Origin: Blastocladiella britannica
Lineage: Eukaryota; Blastocladiomycota; Blastocladiomycetes; Blastocladiales; Blastocladiaceae
Assembly (NCBI GenBank): GCA_025349905.2
Contig: MU624826.1
Coordinates: 1 to 18,474 of the forward strand
Direction of reading: 5' to 3'
Length of the DNA stretch: 18,474 nucleotides
Below are positions 1-9,400 of the stretch, piece by piece. The notes under the pieces were generated by a model, which saw nothing but the letters and a program-made list of their open reading frames with translations, did not search any database and was not told where the DNA came from. Numbering within the stretch: position 1 is the first letter of the stretch; the number at the start of each line of letters is the position of its first letter. Both the position numbers and the translations under genes were made by a program.

Positions 1-1480
1 GTCTCCTCCACAACCTCCACAGCAGCGGCAGTGACGACCTCGACCTGCTCGACGGCAACTTCGGTGACGGTCTCCTCCGAAACGACAGTGGTGGTGGTCC
101 CGGTCACAGTGGCATCGGTGGTGTCAGTAGTGGTAGTCTCCTCCTCCACAACAGTGGTGGTCTCCTCGGTGACGGCGGCAGTAACCTCAACCGACTCGGT
201 GGCCTCAACGATCTCAACCGACTCGATCGCGGTGACAGCCTCGGTGACCTCGGTGGTGGCGGCCTCCTCGACAAAGACGGCGACCTCCTCCATGGCAGCA
301 GCAGCGACCTCGGTGACCTCAACGGCAGTGGCGGCAACCTCAGTGACCTCAACAGCGGCAGCGACCTCAGTCACAGTCTCCGTGGTGGTGGACTCTGTGG
401 TGACGGTGGTGGTGGTCGTCTCCTCCTCCACGACGGCGGCGGCCTCGGTGACGGTCTCCTCGGCCACGACGGTGGTCTCTGTGGTGCTGACCTCCTCGGT
501 GACGGCGGCAGTGACTTCGACCGACTCAACGACCTCGACCGCGGCCTCAACAACCTCGGTGGTGGTGGTGGTCTCCTCAATGACGACGGCGACCTCCTCC
601 ACAGTAACGGCCTCAATCTGCTCACAGGCGACCTCGGTCACGTCGACAGCGGCGGCAACCTCAGTCACGGACTCCTGCTCCTCAGCAACGACGGTGGTCG
701 TGGTGGTGGTCTCGGTAACAGTCTCGGCCACAGTGGTGGTCTCCTCGGCAGCGGCCTCCGCGACAGCGACCTCGGCGGTGGTTTCCACGGCGGCGGCAAC
801 CTCAGTCACCTCCACGGCGGCGGCGATCTCGGTCTCCTCCGAAACGATGGTGGTGACCGTCTCAGTGGTCTCGGTGACAGTAGTCGTGGTGGCCTCCTCC
901 TCCACAGCAGCGACCTCGACGATCTCGACCGACTCGGCCACAGCAGCCTCGGTGATCTCGACTGTGGCCTCAACGACCTCAGTGGTGGTCTCCTCGACGA
1001 CGACCTCGGTGGTGGCCTCGATGGCGGCAACCTCGACCGTGACGGCATCAACGGCCTCCACCTGCTCGCGAGCGACCTCGGCCTCAGTGACCTCGGAGAT
1101 GGTGTCCTCGGCGACGACGGTGGTGGTGGCCTCGGTGATGGTCTCCGTGGTGATGGTGGTGGTGGTCCCCTCCTCGATGGTGGCGGTGAGCTCCTCCTCA
1201 ACAACGACAGAGACCTCTTCCACGGAAGCATCCTCGATCTGCTCGGTGGCGACCTCGGTCACCTCAATGGCAGCGGCGACCTCAGTGATGGCCTCCTCTT
1301 CGGCCACAAGGACGGTGGTGGTCTCGGTGACAGTGGTCTCCGCGGTGGCGGTGGTGATAGTGGTGGTGGTGGTCTCCTCCACAGCGACGGCCTCAGCGAC
1401 CTCCACGACGGTGACATCAACAGCGTCGGACTCCACAGCGGCAACGGCGGTGACAGCAACGAGCTCAGCCAGCTCAAAGG
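1..1480 (-). repeat. Degenerate GTC/GAG/ACC/GCC coding repeat (Val/Glu/Thr/Ala tract)
   Basis: On the minus strand this stretch is a degenerate array of the codons for Val, Glu, Thr and Ala. Recurrent phrases include VTEVAAAVEVTEVA, EETTTTT and VEVTAAVTEE. A higher-order period of roughly 109 residues is suggested by the VTAAVTEE block recurring near 165 and 491 (about 327 bp apart). Several phrases recur at other spacings, so the array is imperfect. It is part of the coding sequence of the minus-strand gene, not an intergenic satellite. Confidence 0.7.
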
Positions 1481-2946
1481 ATGGGTCGGCTTCGACCAGC
1501 ACCTGGCTAGATGCTGCCAAGGCCTCCTCCTCCTCCTCCTCCTCCGCCCGGATCGCGGACTCTTCTTCGGCGGCGAATTCCGCAAGCTCTGCCAGCTCGG
1601 CGAGGTCAGCACTCTCCGAGGTCGCGCTGGAGGCCGCGTGCTGCTCCATGATCGCAGCCAACACCTCGTATCCAAGCGGCACGTGGGCGATCGTGCTGCT
1701 GGGAGTCGACGTCGATTGCTGGCTCGTGGTCGTCGTGGCGGTGGTGGCGATCAAAACGCTGGCAGAAGCGGATTCCTCCTCTTCAGCGACGGTAAAGTCG
1801 TGGGCATCGACCAGAGCTGGAGAGGAGGTGGCCGTCATGAGAGAGTCGTTGGAGGAGACGGACTCGTCGCTGGCAAGGCCGTCGTCGGTGATGAGCACTG
1901 CGGACTCGATGGTCTGGATGTCAAATATTGAGTCAATCTCTTCAACACCAGTTTTGATTTGGTACATACAGCAGTGGTCGAATCTTCCCGCACATCAAGG
2001 GCCGACGACGCGTCGGATGATTCCTACAAAATTTAAATCAGAGAACTTATTGAATAAAACGACAAAAAAAAGACATATCATACCTGGACCGATGCCAACT
2101 TGGTCGACGACAAGGTAATGTACCGCGTACGGCGGATTTGAGTCAAAATGTGACGGTGGATGGATAAGTCCTCGCGGATGGTCGTTGTGATCGTGACGCG
2201 CGTGAGGATCTCCACACTGCCCTCCCAGGCAGTCGAGGCAGACACCTCCACGTAGGTGCCGGGAGCGCGTGCGTCCGAGCCAGCGGGCAAGATTTCCTCC
2301 CTGACCGATTCAGACGACGGCAGGATCTCGGTGGTTGTCGCCACGATCGCGTGAGGCTGAGCAATCGCAATGTTTTTGGCAAGTCAGTCCGCATTCCTCT
2401 TTCCTTTTCGAAAATGTACTAAATTTAGAGCCGTACCGTAAGAGCCTGGTCCTTCTCCACCAAAGGCGACGTGACGACAATCGCAGACGACGATGATGAA
2501 GACGACAACGACGGCACCTCCACAAGACGCGTCGTGTGCGTGATCTTGCGCACCTTCTTGCCGACGTGAACGCTCACCGACCCGTCCTCGGTGACGGTGG
2601 TGGTGGTGGTGGTATCGGTGATGGCCTCCACGTTGCCGTCCCAGGCAGTGGAGGTCACGGTGTTGACGTACACACCAGGCGGGCGCGATTCGGCCGCCAT
2701 AGCAGCCGTGTCGGCCTCCACAGCAATCGCGGCACCCGACTCTGCGGGAAGCACCAAAGGCGCGGCAGACGCGCTCGGGGTGGTCCGGCGAATGTTTTTG
2801 GCCACAGCGGTGTGCACGCCGCCGTCCTCGTGGATCGTGGTGGTGGTGGTGATGGTGGTTTCGATCGCGGCGCCGGTCGCGTCCGTCGAGTGCTCGGTGG
2901 TTACGTCGACAAAGACGCCGGGCTCGCGGTGGGTGGGGGATTCCAT
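1..2946 (-). CDS. Thr/Val/Glu/Ala-rich repeat protein with three N-terminal modules, 3' partial
   Basis: I do not recognise this product. The model has four exons on the minus strand: 2946-2437, 2356-2084, 2023-1970 and 1913-1 (continuing off the edge). The introns are 80, 60 and 56 bp, all phase 0, with donors GTACGG, GTATGA and GTATGT. At least 916 residues are encoded. Residues 9-55, 90-135 and 202-248 are three copies of one module: Pro-Gly-x-Tyr/Phe-Val, then Ala-Trp-x-Gly, a Thr run, Glu-Asp, and an Ile/Val-Arg-Arg/Lys end. From residue 280 a short mixed region (acidic and Ala-rich, with seven consecutive Glu) leads into a tail built almost only of Glu, Val, Thr and Ala. Exon 4 has no stop across 637 codons. 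There is no obvious signal peptide or membrane segment. The ATG at 2946 has A at -3 and G at +4. An in-frame upstream Met at 3261 is less likely, because that stretch is AT-richer and nearly touches the MRD1 stop. Confidence 0.72.
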
Positions 2947-3306
2947 TATTATTATTGCTGTAATTGTTTGGTGGTGAGCCAATTGGGTCCAAGGTATGGG
3001 AGTGAGGTGGAGCCAATTCCAAACAGCGTACCAGGAGAGGACAAGGTCAAATATGGGGGAGGAGGGTATCAAGAAGCACGGCCCACTCTTGGTACTCGGA
3101 AAATAATGCACAAATGCGACAATACAATACAATACAATACAACAACGCTTGAGAGGGTCGGATTGGAAGAGAAAAGAGGTGGAAAAGAAAGAGCGCCACC
3201 GCTCGTTGTGTTGTTTAGACACATACACTGTTGGCAAACTCACCACTCGCTGATCAGGCACCCCAACCTTCCCGGTATAGAAAGCGTGTGGAATGCATGT
3301 ATTTAA
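2947..3306. other. Intergenic spacer, MRD1 3' end to promoter of the T/V/E/A gene
   Basis: This 360-bp spacer separates two genes that are both on the minus strand. It should hold the 3' UTR of MRD1 and the promoter and 5' UTR of the left-hand gene. It is richer in A and T than the coding DNA and contains a short AATAC microsatellite. An in-frame extension of the left gene runs to 3261, but its composition (Cys/Trp/Ile/Leu-rich, unlike the rest of the protein) argues against translation. I see no RNA gene here. Confidence 0.55.
3121..3140. repeat. AATAC x4 microsatellite
   Basis: Four perfect AATAC units in tandem, followed by AACAAC. It lies in the spacer upstream of the left-hand minus-strand gene. 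Confidence 0.9.
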
Positions 3307-5880
3307 CTACTCCATGTCGTCCTCGTCCCCGCTCCCAGCCGCTCCATCACCTTCTTTCCGGCCCGTGAACGCCTCCATGTCCACGCGTGCGCGCTTGGAC
3401 GCGTCGCCACCGCTGCCGCCCACGCTCACCACGCGCTTGGTGCGCTCGCGCAGCTCCTCTACCGACTCGCCCTTGCGTGCAAACTCAATCACCAGGCGCC
3501 GGCCGTACAAGTGCGTGTGCCGGAGCTTGCGCATCGCCTCCACCGCCTCGCCGTGGGTCACAAACTCGGCAAACGCGAAACCTCGGTGCCCACCCGTGAC
3601 TTTCTTGGGAAGTCGCACCGACTTGACGTGCGCAAATGGCGAAAAGAGCGACCGCAGGTCCTTGAGCGTCGCTTCAAACGGCACGTTGCGCACCATCAGC
3701 TTGGTGTTCTCGCCATCGCCCGCCGCTACCGACACCGTCTCGTCCACGTCGTCCTCGCCCAGGAGGGCCGCGGAACGCATGCGCTTCTTGGATCCCGGTT
3801 TGGCGGTCGTTGTTGCCGATGATGACGCGTCGCCGCCGCCATTCAAGGATGCCGCCTCCTGTGCCTCCCGTTCCTGCTTCTCCTTCTTCTCTTGGATCGC
3901 AACCGGATCGTACGTGGCCGAGAAACAGTCCCTTGGCGCCCACTCGACGTACAGCGGGAGTGCCTTGAACTTCTTGTAGGCCAGGTGGCGGAATGCGACT
4001 TTGGCGTCGTTGGCAGCCAGAAACTCCACCACCGCAATCGTGCCGGCTGGGGGAAGCACCAGTCGTCCCAGCTCGCCAAACGGCTTGCACAGCGTCGCGA
4101 GCTCCTTCTCGGTGGTGCCGTAAGTAATGTTCTTGACGATCATCACCGAATCGGACCGCAGAGACCGATCAAACGTCGACAGGTCGATCCCTTGCTCCTC
4201 GAGGTACACCTTGGTCTCGGAAATCACGTGCGTCTCGGCTACCGCCAGCCGCACCGCCATGTCGTCCGAGTTCCGGTCCAGCAGCTGCGACTTGTCCACC
4301 CCGAGGCGAGCGGCCATGGCCTCGGCAACCGCATTGGACGCCATAAACAGCGAGTTCCAGTTGTAGCCCTTGCCCGCATCGGCCTTTCGTGCCGCGTCGC
4401 GCTCGGCCTTGAAGCCAATCTTTTTGTTGTTGTTGTTGTTGTTTTTGCCATCGGCACCATCGGTAGCGGTTGCAGCAGCGGCCTGCTTTTCGGGCTGAGC
4501 GCCACGGAGGGTCATGACGCGGCCCATAAAGAAACTCGCCTGGAGCGACTCGTACGCAGCGACCGCGTGCGCCGGCGCCACAAACGTCACGAACGCAATG
4601 CCCTTGGGCTGCTTGGTCTCGCGGTTCAGCGGAATGTGGATAGCGGCGAGGGCGCCAAACGGCTGGAAGAGCGCCATGAGGTCCTTGTCGGTCGCAGCAT
4701 AGGGCACATTGATAATGTACAGGCGGCCCGTTTGCTGAATCAGTGTCAAGTCCGCGTCCTTGGCCTCGAGCGACCAGGGCACAATTGTCGTGCGAGGCGC
4801 TGGTGCCGGTGGTGCTGCTGCTGTTGGCGGTGCGGGCGGTGCGGGTGCGGGGCTCGAATCATCGTCCACATCCATGGCATCGGCATCGCCATCGCCATCG
4901 TCGTTGCCTGCGGCAGTCGCACCGCTAGTCGGTTTCGAATCCGACGTGGCATCGTCGCCCTTGGCGTCGACGGCGGATTTGGCAAACCCGCCCGTCGGGA
5001 CGCTCTGGTACTCCTCGTCCGAGTCCTCCTCGTCGTCGTCAAAGACAATCATGCTCCGAGTGACCGTAAGGCCCTCACCACCAGGCTTACGGTTCGCGAC
5101 GGTCTGCGTCACCGTCTTTGGGCCCCTTTCCTTTTTGGTCTTTTTCCCGACGAGCGCACGCACATTGTCGCCACCCACGTCGTCGTTTTGCCATGCTGCT
5201 TTGGCAGCGCGCGGCTTCAACAGCTCCAGGTACGTGGCCAGAGCAGGGCGTGCCTCTGCCTCATCGTTCAGCGAGTCCACAAAGGATTTTTTGGCGGCGG
5301 CCGCGGCCGTCTCGTCGGCGGTCGTCACTGCTGGAAGAGTATTGCTGGATGGATCGGACGCGGACGGGTGGGCGCGATCGTATGCGGTCGTGCCTTTGGT
5401 GTATTTGGACCAGGCGCGGGGGAGCGAGGGGTCGTTGATCTGTCCCAATTTTTCTGTCAGCTTTGATACTTTGATTCGTACTGGCATAGGCGTATGCATA
5501 TACATACCGGCTTTGCCAGCTCCACCTCAATGGGCGTGGTGTCAATGTAGGCGCGCTTGTCGCCCTTTTTGAAGTGAGCGACCGCGGCCTTGGCGTCCTT
5601 TTCGGACCGGAATCCAATAAAGGCAATGCGTCGTGGTTGGCCATCGCTGTTTTTTACGCGTAAATTTAACAATCCAAATGTAAATCAGAAGTCAAGTACG
5701 TACGGAGTGCGCAGCAGTTTCACGTCCGTCACGGCGCCAGTGGCAGAGAAATGGTCCCGCAGGCGGTCATCGGTAATGTACTTTGGCAGGTTCTTGACAA
5801 AGATGCGCGAACGTCTGGGGCCAAATATGGAGGTGAGTTTCAAGCTATATACTGCTCATAGAATGCCCGTACTCTGACAT
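3307..5880 (-). CDS. MRD1: Multiple RNA-binding domain protein 1 (Mrd1/RBM19 family), four RRMs
   Basis: Mrd1 is a nucleolar RRM protein that binds pre-rRNA and is needed for early processing to the 40S subunit. Four exons: 5880-5873 (8 nt, Met-Ser and part of Glu), 5814-5704, 5646-5508 and 5460-3307. The introns are 58, 57 and 47 bp, with donors GTACGG, GTACGT and GTATGT. The spliced product is 803 residues; yeast relatives are of similar size. RRM1 spans about residues 5-85 (RIFVKNLP, then RRIAFIGF). RRM2 is about 331-407 ([16 protein letters not shown]). The helical linker typical of Mrd1 follows at about 430-520. RRM3 is about 523-596 ([22 protein letters not shown]). A final RRM is at about 672-748 ([19 protein letters not shown]) and matches Mrd1 RRM5. 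The usual RRM4 between them is absent; only about 75 low-complexity residues lie there. Acidic and Ala/Pro-rich linkers and a short Asn run are also present. It is divergent from the channel gene. Confidence 0.9.
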
Positions 5881-6466
5881 GGTGGCTAATAATTGGTTCG
5901 AAATAATATCGTAATTTTTGGCTCCAAAAATCAGATAATTAATGAACTGCGCATATCATGCTCGTGACCAGGTAACCACCTTTTTCGACCCTTCCACACC
6001 ACCACTGGAATCCTTTTGTTGAGCTGAAATCGACGAATCGCTCCTGTCCCTGTCTGATCCACGACTTCTTCGATGGAACCATAATCCTCCTCTGCATATT
6101 TTACTTGCACTGTGACGATCCTCTTTGTCAGATCCGATCCGCCACCTCTATCACAGTCGGACAACTGGGATCTGCTGCTAGTGCGTAATAACGAGCCACA
6201 CTTCAATCCACTCTCCATTTTATTTTCAGACGTCCTTTGTTCGTTGTTGGCATCCGCCCAATTCTCGCTCCACCAAAAAATATTTGTCTTTTTCCCAAAC
6301 AGGAGGTAGTTTTTCCTATTTTGGATCCACTCTTTTTCATCGCGGTCCGAAAAAACAAAGTTAAAGAACAACCGGATCGTCATATTTTTGTATATCCACT
6401 TCAATCAACGGAAAGAAAACAAAACTATTCACGCGACATCTGTGGATTTTTCACCAGCATTTAAAT
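5881..6466. promoter_or_regulatory. Divergent intergenic region between MRD1 and the CNG channel gene
   Basis: This 586-bp AT-rich spacer lies between two divergent start codons and must contain both promoters and 5' UTRs. A TTTAAAT box sits directly before the channel ATG at 6467. A 157-codon minus-strand ORF (5931-6404) crosses the spacer. Its base composition looks non-coding and I recognise no domain, so I do not call a gene. I see no tRNA or other structured RNA. Confidence 0.5.
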
Positions 6467-9400
6467 ATGACCGAGCAAAACAACGGACGACTCGCCACCG
6501 GCCGGTCAGAGAGCGAGGCAAGCTCTGCTGTGACTTCCAACGCGTCTTTTACCTCTGGTTCCGACGGATCTTTTGCATCCATGCAGCGCGGTGGTCGCTT
6601 GCCCTCGTTCACCATTACGCCTCAGCAGCTGCCCTCTGGTGGGGAACTAGCAGCAGGAGCAGATCCGCGCATCCGCACGTTTGGAAGCCGTGAGGAAGTG
6701 CGCGATCCCCGCCCAATCGACCCGAGCGAAGAGCTGGTGCATCGTGGCCAACCGCCTGCGCAAAACACATCGTCCAACTCGCGCGCGCGAGTTGTGCCAC
6801 CGGTTCTGTGTGGTGGCATGAAAAACTCGAGTTCGACGACGATCCCGTTTGTGGACGCACACGACGAGGTCGCAAGCCAATCTCCGCCGTCGTCCTCGAA
6901 TGCTTCGGCCGTTCTGCCTGGTCGGATCATTGTGATTGGCAAAATCGGCACCGTTCAACCAAACAGTGCCACTTACACCTCCATTTCGACGATCGCGCCG
7001 CTCTCGGGAGCAGGAACAGCAGCAGCGACATTGAGCGCGACCTCCAGTGCGAGCTCTCGCCGACAATCTTACTCTCTTAATACGCCGTCGCTGACGCCTG
7101 GAAATCGTGGTCATGGCCATTTGGACAAGGGAAGCAATCCAGAGCCATTGTCGCAGCCGCGGTCGAGCTCCAACCTTCGCCGCGAGATCAAGGCGGAGGA
7201 GCCGCCCACAGCGACCAGTGAAATTGGCCGGTCAGGAACTCCGCCGCGCGACGAGCCAGCAGCAACAGCTACAGCAGCGGCAGCAGCGGCGGCAGCACCA
7301 GCGAAACCGACCATGCCCAGCTATCGCCCGCGCTCAGCCTCCCACTCTGCAACGATGATTTCACCAACGCACTCATTTCACCATTCTTCGGACCGAGCCG
7401 TCATCAGCCCGGCCACGGCAGCGACAGCGAGCGCGGCACCTGGAAAACCTGTGACTGCCGAGCCGAACCACGCGGATTTCCCTTCAGCGCAAAGACGCCA
7501 AAGTACTCCACTTGACGGCGGTCCACAGAATTTGTCGCCGCGATTGGCTGCACGACGTACTCACCGAGAAGTGGTGGAGCCAGCGGCCACCCACGCTGGC
7601 CAGATTTCAACCATCTCCACGACCACGACGTTGATCACGGGTGCACCGAACGCCGGTGCCGTTCGTACGTATGGCAGCGGAGGACTTACAGCCAATCCAT
7701 ACGCCGACGCCACGGGCAAAGGCATCATTTCCCATCAATCTCTCATGGCAGCTGGACTCGAGTCGGTTGCGGAATCGTCCACCGTCGATATTCGATCGTC
7801 GGCTTCTCCGCCAGCGAATGCTCCAGTTCCGACCGCAGCGACATCGCCCCCAAATCAGCTGGCAGTTGTTCCCGCGAGCCCGAACACACCATCGCCCCCT
7901 GGCCTGGATTCGCCGATCGATGGAAATCGCTCGCCGTCTACTCAGCCACTCACGACCGGGTTGCCTGACGGCCATGGGGAGGATGATGCAGACCAAGAAA
8001 CGACCACTTGGAAGACGATGGCACGGACGCAGGCACGGGGCACGCTGCGCTGGTTCTATTTTACGATTTGGACGCCCGTGCGCGACCAGCTGCTCCCAAA
8101 AGTGACGCGCGTGCTGAGCGACCCGAACGCGCTGCTCTGGCACTTGCTGGATGCGGCAACTCGCCTCATTGACTTGTTTTACCTGCTCGTGACTCCCGTC
8201 ATCATTGCCTTTAGTTGCGACATCCCACGAGGATTCTCGTGGGCGCTCTTGGGCGCGGATATCTTTACGTTGCTTTCGGTGATGCTCTCCGTCGTTCGCC
8301 CACGATACGACGAGTATGGTCAGCTCGTATCCGAGACGCGCGCCAAGATGCGCATGTTTTACCGATCGCAAACCTGCTGGCTCAAGGTCGTTGCTTGCAT
8401 TCCAATCGACTGGGTGTTCTTTTATGCGCAAACTCGAGCTGGTGGCGACGTATTTGGCCGCTGCGGAAACCCTATCGTTGTCAATTTCCTCTCGAATGGC
8501 GAGGTGGGTCTTGCGAGCTCACATGTACCAGACGAACTCTTGGTTGTGGGTACCGAGAATCGGTTTCTCTACAACAGTGGGTATGTCTATCCACCGTTTT
8601 TTGCATTCATTTTTCAATGGCGCGCGTCGGATCCTGGCTGACTTGGGAGGCAACAGCGAAATTCCGACCATGTTGCTCACGTTTTCTCTGCTGCGATTGA
8701 TTCGCTTCCTCGGAACCGTCGACACGCTCATGTTTTTTAAAAGCACAAAGCTGCCATTCATGCGACGTGCATTTAGTCGGCTAGCAAAGGTTCGCGCTCA
8801 ATTTTTTATTTACATTTACTGGATTTAATTTCGTTTCTGGTACTATTCAGAACTTGCTCCTGGCCATTTACGTGTCGCACTGGAATGCAAGCGTTTTTTG
8901 GTTCATTTCGTCCCGACTCTCGGACGAACATCGATTTATTGTCCGTTTACATTTACTTTTTATCGGTAGCTTGCCAATGATGCCCGTCACTTTTCGCAGA
9001 ATCAACGACTGTTGGATAGCAACAATGTTCCCACCTCGTTTGTTGCGCGGTTCATCATGAACTACGTGGATGGGCAAAAAGCGCTCTTTTTCTTGTTGCG
9101 AGAAGTCGAGCTGGTGGGCGAGGCAGGGTACCAGGCTGGCGAAATGCTCATTGCTGCCGTCATTTATGGTATGTCTCTTTTTTTTTTTCTTTGCAGAAAA
9201 GGATCGATGGGCAACTCATCCGCTCATTGCAGGCTCTATTTTCGGTAATCTCGTGTCGATTGTGCGCAGCTTGGACGACCAGGCAGCCTTTGACAAGGCC
9301 GGTTCGTAATTTATTTGCCAATTTATATCCTCTGTCATAAGTAGAGACTTGACCTCACGTCATTGGCATAAAAAAATACAGTCAAGAGCCGCAACTTTAA

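Noticed and set aside
104..1675. Several minus-strand Arg/Pro/Ser-rich ORFs
   Set aside because: They are out-of-frame readings of the same low-complexity array on the coding strand, with no upstream continuation.
31..2118. Plus-strand ORF of 695 codons rich in Thr, Ser and Val, resembling a cell-wall protein
   Set aside because: It is antisense to a spliced minus-strand gene with consensus introns and coherent protein sequence. The Ser/Thr/Val composition follows from reading the complement of GAG/GTC/ACC/GCC codons. Its C-terminal part crosses introns of the real gene.
3892..5466. Plus-strand ORF of 524 codons, Arg/Gly/Val-rich
   Set aside because: It lies wholly antisense to MRD1, whose RRMs are unmistakable, and has no domain of its own.
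5931..6404. Minus-strand ORF of 157 codons in the MRD1-channel spacer
   Set aside because: AT-rich composition unlike the confirmed genes, no recognisable domain, and it occupies the shared promoter region. A small real gene cannot be fully excluded.
7607..8431. Minus-strand ORF of 274 codons inside the channel gene
   Set aside because: Antisense to the first exon of the channel, including S1-S3. Composition is typical of a shadow frame.
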